NCBI RefSeq assembly: GCF_014203895.1
Contig: NZ_JACHJY010000004.1
Coordinates: 595,244-659,243 of the forward strand
Length of the DNA stretch: 64,000 bases
From: Streptomyces nymphaeiformis
Lineage (GTDB): Bacteria; Actinomycetota; Actinomycetes; Streptomycetales; Streptomycetaceae
Reading direction: 5' to 3'
Positions 31,804 through 40,957 of this stretch are shown here, piece after piece. The notes under the pieces were generated by a model. That model was given only the letters and a program-made list of their open reading frames with translations, was not told the origin of the DNA and ran no database searches. Position 1 is the stretch's first letter, and each line of letters opens with the position of its first letter. The position numbers and the translations under genes are program-made.

Positions 31804-33456
31804 GTGTACAGCACCATGCAGGACGTACAACTGAACGTGAGCCGCATCCTCCAGCACGGGATGACGATCCACGGGAAGTCCACCATCACCACCTGGACGG
31901 GCGAGCCGGAGCCGCAGCGCCGCACGTTCGCTGAGGCCGGAACGCGCGCGCACCAGCTGGCCCACGCCCTGCGCGACGAACTCGGCGTCACCGGCGACCA
32001 GCGCGTGGCGACCCTCATGTGGAACAACGCCGAGCACGTCGAGGCGTACTTCGCGATCCCCTCCATGGGCGCGGTGCTCCACACCCTCAACCTCCGCCTG
32101 CCCCCCGAGCAGCTGGTGTGGATCGTCAACCACGCCGCCGACCGGGTCGTCCTCGTCAACGGCTCCCTGCTGCCCCTCCTCGCCCCGCTGCTCCCGCACC
32201 TGCCGACGGTCGAGCACGTCGTCGTCACGGGCCCGGGCGACCGCTCCGTCCTGGACGGCGCGGCCCCGCGCGTGCACGACTACGAGGAGCTGATCGCCGG
32301 CCGCCCGACCGCGTACGACTGGCCCGAGCTGGACGAGCGCACGGCCGCCGCGATGTGCTACACCTCCGGCACCACCGGGGACCCGAAGGGCGTCGTCTAC
32401 TCCCACCGGTCCATCTACCTGCACTCCATGCAGGTGAACATGTCCGAGTCGATGGGGCTCACCGCCAAGGACACGAGCCTGGTCGTCGTCCCGCAGTTCC
32501 ACGTCAACGCCTGGGGCCTGCCGCACGCCACCTTCATGACCGGCATCAACATGCTCATGCCGGACCGCTTCCTCCAGCCGGCGCCGCTCGCCGAGATGAT
32601 CGAGCGCGAGAGGCCGACCCACGCGGCCGCCGTCCCCACCATCTGGCAGGGCCTGCTCGCCGAGGTCACCGCGAACCCCCGCGACCTCTCCTCGATGACC
32701 CAGGTCACCATCGGCGGTGCCGCCTGTCCGCCCTCCCTCATGGAGGCGTACGACCGGCTCGGCGTCCGCCTCTGCCACGCCTGGGGCATGACGGAGACCT
32801 CCCCGCTGGGCACGATGGCCCACCCGCCGCACGGCCTCACGGCCGAGGAGGAGTGGCCGTACCGCGTCACGCAGGGACGTTTCCCCGCCGGCGTCGAGGC
32901 GCGCCTCGTCGGCCCCGGCGGCGAGCACCTCCCCTGGGACGGCGAGTCGGCGGGCGAGCTGGAGGTGCGCGGCACCTGGATCGCGGGCTCGTACTTCGGT
33001 GGCATCGACGCCGAGGAGATCCGCCCCGCCGACAAGTTCAGCGAGGACGGCTGGCTCAAGACCGGCGACGTCGGCGTCATCAGCCCCGACGGCTACCTCA
33101 CCCTCACGGACCGCGCCAAGGACGTCATCAAGTCGGGCGGCGAGTGGATCTCCAGCGTCGAGCTCGAGAACGCCCTGATGGCGCACCCGGCGGTCGCCGA
33201 GGCCGCCGTCGTCGCGGTGCCGGACGAGAAGTGGGGCGAGCGCCCGCTCGCCACCGTCGTCCTCAAGGAGGGCGAGACGGCCGACTACGAGACGCTGCGG
33301 GCCTTCCTCGCCGACGAGGGCGGCATCGCGAAGTGGCAGCTGCCGGAGCGCTGGGCGATCGTCCCGGCGGTGCCGAAGACGAGCGTCGGCAAGTTCGACA
33401 AGAAGGTCATCCGCAGGCAGTACGCGGAGGGCGAGCTGGACGTGACCCAGCTGTAG
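31804..33456 (+). CDS. Medium/long-chain fatty acid-CoA ligase (AMP-binding, AlkK-like; 550 aa)
   Basis: ANL-superfamily adenylating enzyme that makes acyl-CoA from fatty acid, ATP and CoA. Motifs are YTSGTTGDPKGVVYSHRS (P-loop), HAWGMTETSPLG (A5), KTGDVGVI and LTDRAKDVIKSGGEWISS (A8 hinge), and the C-terminal catalytic Lys in PKTSVGKFDKK. GGGAGG precedes the GTG at 31804. It might supply acyl-CoA to the upstream dehydrogenase operon, but the operator differs. Confidence 0.92.
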   Translation: MYSTMQDVQLNVSRILQHGMTIHGKSTITTWTGEPEPQRRTFAEAGTRAHQLAHALRDELGVTGDQRVATLMWNNAEHVEAYFAIPSMGAVLHTLNLRLPPEQLVWIVNHAADRVVLVNGSLLPLLAPLLPHLPTVEHVVVTGPGDRSVLDGAAPRVHDYEELIAGRPTAYDWPELDERTAAAMCYTSGTTGDPKGVVYSHRSIYLHSMQVNMSESMGLTAKDTSLVVVPQFHVNAWGLPHATFMTGINMLMPDRFLQPAPLAEMIERERPTHAAAVPTIWQGLLAEVTANPRDLSSMTQVTIGGAACPPSLMEAYDRLGVRLCHAWGMTETSPLGTMAHPPHGLTAEEEWPYRVTQGRFPAGVEARLVGPGGEHLPWDGESAGELEVRGTWIAGSYFGGIDAEEIRPADKFSEDGWLKTGDVGVISPDGYLTLTDRAKDVIKSGGEWISSVELENALMAHPAVAEAAVVAVPDEKWGERPLATVVLKEGETADYETLRAFLADEGGIAKWQLPERWAIVPAVPKTSVGKFDKKVIRRQYAEGELDVTQL

Positions 33457-33468
33457 CGAACAGGAACG

Positions 33469-33514
33469 GGAACGGGAGACGGGGAGGGCCGAGGCCCTCC
33501 CCGTCTCCCGTTCC
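33469..33514. terminator. Bidirectional terminator
   Basis: 22-bp perfect inverted repeat (33469-33490 with 33493-33514), allowing a short loop, between the convergent ligase and PAS genes. Confidence 0.88.
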
Positions 33515-33536
33515 GGTCGGTGCCGACCGGTTGGTT

Positions 33537-36500
33537 CTAGTTGGTGCCGATCTTCGCGAGCAGGTCGACGATCCGCGCCTGGACCTCGGCGCTGTTCGAC
33601 CGCTCGGCGAGGAACAGGACCGTCTCGCCGGAGTCCAGCTTCGGCAGCTCCTCCTCGACGAGGTCGGCCGAGGTGTAGACGACGAGCGGCGTGCGGTTCA
33701 ACTGCCCGTTCGCGCGCAGCCAGTCGATGATCCCGGCCCGGCGGCGGCGCACCTGCATCAGGTCCATCACCACCAGGTTCGGCCGGGTCTGGGTGGCCAG
33801 CATGACCGCCTCGGCGTCCGTCTCCGCCTGCGCGACCTGCATCCCGCGCCGCTCCAGGGTGGTCGCGAGCGCCTCCGCGATGGATTCGTTCTCCTCGATC
33901 AGCAGGACCCGGGACGGGTGCTGCTCGCTGTCGCGCGGAGCGAGCGCCTTGAGCAGCACGGCGGGATCCGCGCCGTACGCGGCCTCCCGGGTCGCCTGCC
34001 CGAGCCCGGCCGCGAGCAGCACCGGCACCTCGGCGGCGACGGCGGCCTGACGCAGCGACTGGAGCGCCGTCCGGGTGATGGGCCCGGTCAGCGGGTCGAC
34101 GAAGAGCGCGGCCGGGAAGGCGGCGATCTGCGCGTCGACCTCCTCGCGGGAGTGCACGATCACCGGCCGGTAGCCGCGGTCGCTCAGCGCCTGCTGGGTG
34201 GAGACGTCGGGCGCGGGCCAGACGAGCAGCCGGCGCGGGTTGTCCAGGGGCTCAGGGGGCAGCTCGTCGTCGACGGGCTGCGGGGCGGGCCGGTTGGCGA
34301 CCTCGACCGCGCCACCCGGGCCGTCGAGCGGCTCGGGCCCCTCGGCGGAACCCTCGGCGGGCGCCCCTATGGCGTACGCGCGGCCCTCGGCCGGGGTGTC
34401 GTTCGGGGAGGGCGCCGGCGCGGTCGGCTGCGGGTGCGGCCTGGCCTCGGCGGGCGCGGGCGGCGCGGCCGGGACCGGCGGGTCGACCGCGGGCGGGGTG
34501 GCGAGCCTGCGCCGCCGCCCGGAGCCGTTGGAGGGCGCGGGCACGGCGGGAGCGGCCGTCGGGGCCGGCGGGACGAAGGGGACGCCCTGCCCGAGGGTAC
34601 GGACGCTGAACGCCCGCCCCTGGGTCGAGTCCTTCGACACGGTCATCGGCATCGGCAGCTCGGGAGGCAGCGGTACGGAGCCGGTGCCGGTTCCGGTGCT
34701 GTTGCCCGGCGCGGGCTGCGCGGGCTCCGGTGCGGCCTCCGTCGCGGTCTCCGGCCGCGGAAACGCCACGGCGCGCCGCCGTCCGGTCGGCTCGACGGCC
34801 GTCGGCGCCCCGGCCTGCGGCTGTACGTGCGGGTGGGGCTGCGGCGGCGTGTGGCCGGCGTCCGGGACGCCCCGTACGGCTTCGTGCCGCCCCTCGTCGG
34901 AGACCGGCGGCGGACCGGTCACGGGAGCGGCGGCCGGGAGCGCCGGCTCGGCCTCGCGGTCGGCCTCGACGGGCCCGAGCGCGAACGGGGTGCGGGGCCC
35001 GGCCTCGGCCGCGGCGGCCCGCTCCTGCGCGGCGGCCAGCGCACGCCGGCGGCGGCCGCTCGGCTGCGCCTCCTCGACGGGGGCGGAGGCGACGGCGGGC
35101 AGCGCGAGGGCCAGGGCGGGAGCCCCCGCCGGCTCGACGGCGACGCCCTGCGGCGGCACGGCCGCGCCGAGCGCGGGACGCCCCTGCGCGCCCTCGGCGG
35201 CGGTCACCACGGAACCCTCGGCAGGGCGGCCACGGCGGCGCCCGGTGGGCTCCACGGGGGTGCCGGAGGGCACCGGGGGGTCCACGGCCGCGTTCTGCTG
35301 GGCGGGGATCAGCTCGGCGGGCTCTCCCGTACGGGCACGGCGGCGCCCGCTCGGCTCGGCACCGCCCTCGGGCGCGACCGCGCTCTCCAGGAAGGCGTCC
35401 GTCGAAGCACGCCGGGCCCGCCGACGCCCGCCGCCGGAGGTCTCGGGGCCGGGGATCGCGGCCGGAGCCGGGTGGGCACCGGAACCCGCGACCGTGGCAC
35501 CGGCGGGGGCCCCGTCGGGCGCCGCGCCCGGAGCCGTACCCGCGCCGGGGAGCCCGCCGGGAGCCGCGACGGACGGCGTCTCGGGGACGGGGTCCCCGGA
35601 GGCCTGCGCCGGGAGCGCGAGGGCCGCGCGTGCGCCGGCGGGCGCGTCGCCCGGCTCCGGCGCGGGCGCGGGGACCGTGCCCCGGCCGGCCCCGAGCGGC
35701 ACCTCGACCACGTACGCGCCGCCGCTCGTCCCCGGCACCTCGTGGGTCTGCACGACACCGCCGTGCGCCGCCACGATCCCGCGCACGACGGGCCCGTGGA
35801 CCGGGTCGCCGCCCGCGTACGGGCCGCGGACCTCGATCCGTACGACGTCACCGCGCTGCGCGGCCGCGACGACGATCGTGGAGTCGCTCGGGGTCCGCTC
35901 GGCCTTGCTCTTGCCGGTCGCGTCGACGCCGGCGACGTCCGCGACGAGGTGCGCGAGGGCGGTCTTCAGGCGCGCCGCGTCCACCTCGGCCTCGATCGGC
36001 GGCGCGTGCACGGCGAACTGGGCGCGGCCGGGCCCGATCAGCTCGACGGCGCTGTCGATGCCGCCGGTCACGATCCCGTCGAGCAGCACCACTTCTTTGG
36101 CCAGCTTCTCGTCACCGGCGTCGAGCCGCTGGTAGCCGAGGACGTTGTCGACGAGGGCGGTCATCCGGGCGTACCCGGCGGCGAGGTGGTGCAGGACCTG
36201 GTTGGCCTCGGGCCACAGCTGCCCGGCGTCGTCGGCGGCGAGGGTGCCGAGCTGGGTGCGCAGCTCCTCCAGGGGCCCGCGCAGCGACTCGGCGAGGACG
36301 GCGGTCAGCTGCTCGTGGCGGGCGGCGAGGGAGGCGTACTTCTCCGCCTGGGCCTCGCGCTCCGCCGCGTGCCGCTCGGCGCGGTCGGCGAGCTCGGCGG
36401 CGTGCTCCTCGACGAGCTGCTCGTACGGCCTGCGGTCGGTGAAGGTCATCACCGCGCCGACGAGCTGGTCCCCGTCCCGCACCGGAGCGGTCGTCAGGTC

Positions 36501-37223
36501 GACCGGCACCCGGTCGCCCTTCTTGGCCCACAGGACCTGCCCGCGGACCCGGTGCTTGCGCCCGGACTTGAGGGTGTCGGCGAGCGGCGACTCCTCGTAC
36601 GGGAAGGGCTCGCCGTCGGCGCGCTTGGCGAGGATCAGCGGGTGCAGCTCCTGGCCGCCGAGCTCTCCGGCGCGGTAGCCGAGGATCTGCGCGGCGGCGG
36701 GGTTCACGAGGACGACCCGGCCGTCCGTGTCGGTGCCGACGACGCCCTCGGCAGCGGCGCGCAGGATCATCTCGGTCTGCCGCTGCGAGCGGGCGAGTTC
36801 GGCCTCGGTGTCGAGCGTGCCGGTGAGGTCGCGGACGACGAGCATGAGCAGCTCGTCGCCGGTGTAGCCGCCGTACGAGTCGTAGGCCTCGCGGCCGTCC
36901 TCCAGGCTGGCGTTGGACACCTCGACGGGGAACTCGGAGCCGTCCGTGCGGCGGGCGATCATCCGGGTCGGCTTGGTGCGGCCCCGCTCGTCGGCGCCGT
37001 CGGGCCGGCGCATGGAGCCGGGGATGAGGCGCGAGTCGAAGGTGGGCAGCAGATCGAGGAGGCCGCGGCCGACGAGCGCGGTGCCGGGCGTCTCGAACAT
37101 GCCGAGGGCGATGGTGTTGGCGTTGACGACCGTGCCGTTGCAGTTGACGAGCACGAGGCCGTCGGGGAGGGCGTCGAGTATGGCTGCGAGGCGAGCAGCG
37201 CCCCGGGATGGCCTGCTGCTCAC
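33537..37223 (-). CDS. Large PAS/degenerate-kinase/receiver regulatory protein (1228 aa)
   Basis: Two PAS domains (ILDALPDGLVLVNCNGTVVN; ILRAAAEGVVGTDTDGRVVL) are followed by a coiled coil and a histidine-kinase-like core. The phospho-acceptor box reads ESLRGPLEELRTQL, so the His is missing. The ATPase part is reduced (GIVAAHGGVVQTHEVPG). A ~500-residue Pro/Ala-rich linker carries repeated GRRR motifs. The C-terminus holds a pseudo-receiver and a receiver-like domain (VLLIEENESIAEALATTLER; NLVVMDLMQ with the putative phospho-Asp). It is probably a cytoplasmic scaffold or signal integrator rather than an active kinase. The GTG at 37223 with GGAGG upstream is preferred over the one at 37247. 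Confidence 0.85.
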   Translation of the reverse strand: MSSRPSRGAARLAAILDALPDGLVLVNCNGTVVNANTIALGMFETPGTALVGRGLLDLLPTFDSRLIPGSMRRPDGADERGRTKPTRMIARRTDGSEFPVEVSNASLEDGREAYDSYGGYTGDELLMLVVRDLTGTLDTEAELARSQRQTEMILRAAAEGVVGTDTDGRVVLVNPAAAQILGYRAGELGGQELHPLILAKRADGEPFPYEESPLADTLKSGRKHRVRGQVLWAKKGDRVPVDLTTAPVRDGDQLVGAVMTFTDRRPYEQLVEEHAAELADRAERHAAEREAQAEKYASLAARHEQLTAVLAESLRGPLEELRTQLGTLAADDAGQLWPEANQVLHHLAAGYARMTALVDNVLGYQRLDAGDEKLAKEVVLLDGIVTGGIDSAVELIGPGRAQFAVHAPPIEAEVDAARLKTALAHLVADVAGVDATGKSKAERTPSDSTIVVAAAQRGDVVRIEVRGPYAGGDPVHGPVVRGIVAAHGGVVQTHEVPGTSGGAYVVEVPLGAGRGTVPAPAPEPGDAPAGARAALALPAQASGDPVPETPSVAAPGGLPGAGTAPGAAPDGAPAGATVAGSGAHPAPAAIPGPETSGGGRRRARRASTDAFLESAVAPEGGAEPSGRRRARTGEPAELIPAQQNAAVDPPVPSGTPVEPTGRRRGRPAEGSVVTAAEGAQGRPALGAAVPPQGVAVEPAGAPALALALPAVASAPVEEAQPSGRRRRALAAAQERAAAAEAGPRTPFALGPVEADREAEPALPAAAPVTGPPPVSDEGRHEAVRGVPDAGHTPPQPHPHVQPQAGAPTAVEPTGRRRAVAFPRPETATEAAPEPAQPAPGNSTGTGTGSVPLPPELPMPMTVSKDSTQGRAFSVRTLGQGVPFVPPAPTAAPAVPAPSNGSGRRRRLATPPAVDPPVPAAPPAPAEARPHPQPTAPAPSPNDTPAEGRAYAIGAPAEGSAEGPEPLDGPGGAVEVANRPAPQPVDDELPPEPLDNPRRLLVWPAPDVSTQQALSDRGYRPVIVHSREEVDAQIAAFPAALFVDPLTGPITRTALQSLRQAAVAAEVPVLLAAGLGQATREAAYGADPAVLLKALAPRDSEQHPSRVLLIEENESIAEALATTLERRGMQVAQAETDAEAVMLATQTRPNLVVMDLMQVRRRRAGIIDWLRANGQLNRTPLVVYTSADLVEEELPKLDSGETVLFLAERSNSAEVQARIVDLLAKIGTN

Positions 37224-37335
37224 GACGACGCTTCCTCCCTGACGCACTGCACGTGCTCGCCCTATCGGCCCGGCCCCATCTTGCCCCTCGGGCCGCAGCC
37301 TGTCACTGAGGGGAGTCTAAGGGAGCCTCCGGGCG

Positions 37336-37761
37336 TCACCCCCGGGCGAGGGGAAGCAGAGGCTCCAGATTTTCCCAACGGTCGATTTCGCACCCGTTCG
37401 CCCGGGAGAACCGGGCGTCGACCCGACGGCCCTGCCAGGTGCCGGTGACGTGGGCGACCGCGGGCCCGCCGTACACCTGGGTGCACATCTGTCCCTCGGG
37501 CACGGGCGCAAACGGATCTCCACCCTCTCTCCCCAACTGCCCCAGCCGCCTGCAGGCGTCCTCGGCGGCCGGGTGGTCGCCCTCGACGGGGTCGCCACAG
37601 GTCAGCCGGAAGGTGCCGTCGGCGTCGCGGTGCCCGCTCCTCTCCACGGTCACGGTCAGGCTGTCGGGGGACGAGAACAGGTTCAGCGGCGGCAGGGGGC
37701 CGAGACCGGCGGCCCCCACGGCGGCGGTGGCGAGGGACGCGAGGACGAGACTGCGCAGCAT
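37336..37761 (-). CDS. Streptomyces subtilisin inhibitor (SSI)-like secreted protein (141 aa)
   Basis: A signal peptide (MLRSLVLASLATAAVGAAGL) is followed by the SSI fold: LTVTVERSG, FRLTCGDPVEGDHPAAEDAC, DPFAPVPEGQMCTQVYGGPA, VTGTWQGRRVDARFSRANGC and EIDRWENLEPLL. Four Cys form the two expected disulfides. Aligned with SSI (MCPM-VYDP), the reactive bond would be Gln-Val, an unusual P1. It inhibits extracellular serine proteases. The ATG at 37761 has a GGAG site. Confidence 0.9.
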   Translation of the reverse strand: MLRSLVLASLATAAVGAAGLGPLPPLNLFSSPDSLTVTVERSGHRDADGTFRLTCGDPVEGDHPAAEDACRRLGQLGREGGDPFAPVPEGQMCTQVYGGPAVAHVTGTWQGRRVDARFSRANGCEIDRWENLEPLLPLARG

Positions 37762-37983
37762 GCGGATCTCCAGGAGCGCGGAAGGACGACGGGCGCGCAC
37801 GCACGACACGCCCCTCCCCTCTAACGCTCCGCCCGCCCCGGCGTTGCGCAACCGGGGTGCGCCGGGCGGGGGCCGGGCTTTGCCCTGGACCCCGAACGAC
37901 CGGTACGGTGAGAATCGATTGGTGACAGCCGGTTCGCCTGTGTCATCATCTGCACGCACCACCCGCGCATGCGCACGGTGCGA

Positions 37984-38074
37984 GGAGGCGTCGCCTAGTC
38001 CGGTCTATGGCGCCGCACTGCTAATGCGGTTTGGGTCTTAAAGCCCATCGAGGGTTCAAATCCCTCCGCCTCCG
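37984..38074 (+). tRNA. tRNA-Ser (anticodon GCU)
   Basis: Acceptor GGAGGCG/CGCCTCC, anticodon stem CCGCA/TGCGG with loop CTGCTAA (anticodon GCT, 38020-38022), long variable arm, T arm GAGGG-TTCAAAT-CCCTC, discriminator G. CCA is not encoded. Confidence 0.97.
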
Positions 38075-38078
38075 CAAG

Positions 38079-38119
38079 ACGATCGAAGCCCCGGCCCTTG
38101 AGGCCGGGGCTTCGATCGT
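38079..38119 (+). terminator. tRNA-Ser terminator
   Basis: 18-bp perfect stem (38079-38096 with 38102-38119), loop CTTGA, followed by TTTCTG. Confidence 0.92.
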
Positions 38120-38393
38120 TTCTGCGTGCCCGCGCCCCTGCGCATCCGCACGCCCGCACCCTTGCGCAGACCTGATGTGACCCCGGTCTCTTTCCGCTCG
38201 TTTTCGGTGCGCGAAGCACTCCCGCTCCGCCCCGGAGCCCCTCCGTCCGCCTCGCTCGCGCATCACGTTTCCGCAGGTCAGAAGGGGTGGAGCCAATGGA
38301 TTTCACATGACGGCGGGACTCATGTAATGTTCTTCCTGTCGCCGGGACAGCGGGCCGAAAGGGCCGGGAAACGGAGACAAGAACTAAAAACAA

Positions 38394-38466
38394 GCACTCG
38401 TAGCTTAACGGATAGAGCATCTGACTACGGATCAGAAGGTTGCAGGTTCGAATCCTGCCGAGTGCA
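38394..38466 (+). tRNA. tRNA-Arg (anticodon ACG)
   Basis: Acceptor GCACTCG/CGAGTGC, anticodon stem TCTGA/TCAGA around CTACGGA (anticodon ACG), T loop TTCGAAT, discriminator A. The wobble A34 is the substrate of TadA, whose gene is at 61696-62202. CCA is not encoded. Confidence 0.97.
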
Positions 38467-38472
38467 CAGAGA

Positions 38473-38504
38473 CAAGAGGCCCGGACGAGAGTCCGGGCCT
38501 CTTG
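38473..38504 (+). terminator. tRNA-Arg terminator
   Basis: 14-bp perfect stem with GAGA loop (38473-38486 with 38491-38504), six bases after the tRNA. Confidence 0.9.
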
Positions 38505-38576
38505 CGTTGTCGGGTGGGAGTCGGGGCGGCGGCCGCGGTGGGCGCTCTTGTGGGGAGCGCCCGGCCGCGGGCGTGG

Positions 38577-39764
38577 TCAGGCCGTGGCCTCGGCGGGGGC
38601 GGGCCGGGTGGTGAGGACGTGGCGGCGGCGGGTGGGGATGCCCATCTTCGGGTTGGCCACGCCCCAGGCCGCGCCCTTGCAGATCAGTTCCTTGTAGCGC
38701 GCGGCGAGCCGGCCCGTCAGGGCGGCGCCGACCGAGCGGTCGTCGGCGGTGACGTACTGGATGAGGCCTTCCCTGCGGCCCAGCGAGATGCACTGGTTGA
38801 AGTAGCGCAGCGGCGTCTTCGGGAGCTTGCCGCCGGTCAGGCGGGCCGCGATGGCGTCGGCCGCCTGCCAGGCCATGGGGGTGCCCGAGGCGCACGACAT
38901 CCGCAGCGGCTTGTCGCCCGGGCCCATGGCCCGGGCCGCGTCCCCGACGGCGTACACGTCGGGGTGGGAGACCGAACGCATGGTCCCGTCGACGACGATC
39001 TGGCCGGTCTCGGTGACGTCCAGGGTGGTGGCGCGGGCGATCGGGTGGACCGCGAAGCCGGTCGTCCAGACGGTGGCCGCGGCCGGGACGGAGCCCTCGG
39101 GGGTGGTGACGCGGTCCGCCTCGACGGCCGTGACCGAGGTGTTCTCGAGTGCGGTGATGCCGAGGTCCGCGAAGACCTTCCGCACGTGCCGGCGGCCCTT
39201 CTCCGAGAGCCAGTCGCCGAGTTCGCCGCGGGCGGCCAGCGTGACGGCCAGGTCCGGGCGGGCCTCCGCGATCTCCGTGGCGGCCTCCAGGCCGGTGAGG
39301 CCGCCGCCGACGACGACCACGCTCCGTCCGGCCTCCAGGGAGGCCAGGCGCTCGCGCAGCCGGAGCGCCCCCGGGCGGCTGGAGAGCTCGTGGGCGTGCT
39401 CGGCGGTGCCGGGGACGCCCTGGGTGTTCCAGCCGCTGCCGAGGGCGTACACGAGGGTGTCGTAGGCCAGGTCCTCGGCGCCGGTTCCCGTCGTGACGGA
39501 GACGGTCCTGCGCTCGGCGTCGACCGCCGTCACCGTCGCCAGCTTCAGCTCGACGCCCGTACCCGCGAACATCTCGCTGAAGGGCCGGTGCACGAGCTCC
39601 TGGCCGACCGCCAACTGGTGCAGCCTGACCCGCTCGACGAAGTCGGGCTCGGCGTTGACGAGGGTGATGGCGACGTCCTCGCGGTGGAGCTGCTTGGCGA
39701 GGCGCCCGGCGACGATGGCTCCGGTGTAGCCGGCCCCGAGGACGATGATCCGGTGCTGCTGCAT
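38577..39764 (-). CDS. FAD-dependent NADH dehydrogenase-like oxidoreductase (NDH-2 type, 395 aa)
   Basis: Pyridine nucleotide-disulfide oxidoreductase. The N-terminal FAD Rossmann motif is IIVLGAGYTGAIVAGRLAKQ, the NAD(P)H motif is VVVVGGGLTGLEAATEIAEA and the second FAD contact is HPDVYAVGDAARAMG. No redox CxxC is present, consistent with NDH-2-like enzymes. It could transfer electrons from NADH to quinone at the membrane. It lies 92 bp downstream of the ECF41 sigma gene with a CRP-type palindrome between. ECF41 factors are commonly linked to such oxidoreductases. Confidence 0.87.
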   Translation of the reverse strand: MQQHRIIVLGAGYTGAIVAGRLAKQLHREDVAITLVNAEPDFVERVRLHQLAVGQELVHRPFSEMFAGTGVELKLATVTAVDAERRTVSVTTGTGAEDLAYDTLVYALGSGWNTQGVPGTAEHAHELSSRPGALRLRERLASLEAGRSVVVVGGGLTGLEAATEIAEARPDLAVTLAARGELGDWLSEKGRRHVRKVFADLGITALENTSVTAVEADRVTTPEGSVPAAATVWTTGFAVHPIARATTLDVTETGQIVVDGTMRSVSHPDVYAVGDAARAMGPGDKPLRMSCASGTPMAWQAADAIAARLTGGKLPKTPLRYFNQCISLGRREGLIQYVTADDRSVGAALTGRLAARYKELICKGAAWGVANPKMGIPTRRRHVLTTRPAPAEATA

Positions 39765-39834
39765 GTCCCTGCTCCTGTCTCGCGTGGTTTCGCCCCTTGA
39801 ACCGGGCAGCCCCGCGATCCCTGACAGGTGAGTG

Positions 39835-39852
39835 ATGTGACCTGGGTCACAT
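39835..39852. promoter_or_regulatory. CRP-type palindrome
   Basis: ATGTGACC-TG-GGTCACAT, a perfect palindrome that satisfies TGTGA-N6-TCACA and GTG-N6-GNCAC. It lies just after the sigma-gene stop and about 70 bp upstream of the oxidoreductase ATG. Confidence 0.75.
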
Positions 39853-39856
39853 GCTT

Positions 39857-40804
39857 CTAGAAGGCTGCCGTCAGCAGCGGGGCGCCGTGCTCCGACGCCG
39901 CCCAGTGCCTCGTCGCGCGCTCGAGCTTGTCGGGGTTGACCTGGTTGCGGAAGGCCGTGATGCCCTCGGCCGTGACCTCCAGGCACATGACGCCGACGAC
40001 CCGGCCGTCAAGGACCGCCACGATCGCCGGGACGCCGTTGGCGGTCGTCGCGTAGACGTCGGGCGAACCGCCGATGACCTTGCGCTTGGCGATGCCGGGC
40101 TTGAAGAGGCCCCGCATGAACGTCGCGACCGCGAGCGCGCCCTCGAACGCGCGGGCGCGCGCCGGGACCTTGCCGCCGCCGTCGCCGATCGAGACGGCGT
40201 CGCCCGTGAGCAGCCGTACGAGCGGCTCGGTGCGGCCGCTGGTGGCGGCCGCGAGGAACTCCTCGACGATCCGCCGGGCCTCGGCCTCGTCGATCTCGGT
40301 GCGGGCCTTGCCGGAGGCGACGTGCTTCTTGGCGCGGTGGAAGATCTGCTGGCTGCCGGCCTCGGTGATGTCGAGGATCTCGGCGATCTCCCGGTGCGGG
40401 TAGTCGAAGGCCTCCCGGAGCACGTACACCGCGCGCTCGTTGGGGGAGAGGCGCTCCATGACGGCGAGGACGGCGTACGAGACGGATTCGCGCTGCTCGG
40501 CGGTGTCGGCGGGGCCGAGCATCGGGTCGCCGGCGAGCAGCGGTTCGGGCAGCCACTCGCCCACGTAGGTCTCGCGGCGGGCGCGGGCCGAGGTGAGCTG
40601 GTTGAGGCACAGGTTGGTGAGGACCTTGGTCAGCCAGGCCTCGGGGACCTCGATGAGGTCGACGTCGGCGGCCTGCCAGCGCAGGAAGGTGTCCTGCACG
40701 GCGTCCTCGGCCTCGCTCGCCGAGCCGAGCAGGCGGTAGGCGATCGCCTCCAGGCGGGGCCTGGAAGTCTCGAACCGGTCCACGTCGTCCATGGTCAGCA
40801 CCAT
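39857..40804 (-). CDS. ECF41/SigJ-type sigma factor with SnoaL-like C-terminal domain (315 aa)
   Basis: Sigma2 region FETSRPRLEAIAYRLLGSAS and EAEDAVQDTFLRWQ; sigma4 region LSPNERAVYVLREAFDYPHR and EIAEILDITEAGSQQIFHRA. About 120 C-terminal residues form a SnoaL/NTF2-like domain ending in VNPDKLERATRHWAAS. The NPDKL motif is the ECF41 hallmark that controls sigma activity in place of an anti-sigma factor. TAAAAT lies 7 nt before the ATG at 40804, indicating a leaderless message. Confidence 0.9.
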   Translation of the reverse strand: MVLTMDDVDRFETSRPRLEAIAYRLLGSASEAEDAVQDTFLRWQAADVDLIEVPEAWLTKVLTNLCLNQLTSARARRETYVGEWLPEPLLAGDPMLGPADTAEQRESVSYAVLAVMERLSPNERAVYVLREAFDYPHREIAEILDITEAGSQQIFHRAKKHVASGKARTEIDEAEARRIVEEFLAAATSGRTEPLVRLLTGDAVSIGDGGGKVPARARAFEGALAVATFMRGLFKPGIAKRKVIGGSPDVYATTANGVPAIVAVLDGRVVGVMCLEVTAEGITAFRNQVNPDKLERATRHWAASEHGAPLLTAAF

Positions 40805-40957
40805 GGTGCGGATTTTAGTGCGGTCGGGGTGCGCGCGGGCGACCGGCCGCCGACCGGTTCCTGACCTGGGGACCCTCCCCTTTTGGGTGAACCTGTCTGA
40901 TTTGCATGTCAGTTGAATATGCCCTCGGCCTAGCTTGCGAGGCGGAGGTGATGATCG

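Noticed and set aside
32019..37448. A 1809-codon open frame on the plus strand
   Set aside because: It is Arg/Pro/Gly-rich nonsense running antisense to the PAS protein and in an alternative frame of the acyl-CoA ligase. It is a GC-bias artefact.
38281..38300. A third copy of the AICE terminator sequence (GGTCAGAAGGGGTGG)
   Set aside because: Only a short sequence match; no second stem arm follows, so no hairpin forms.
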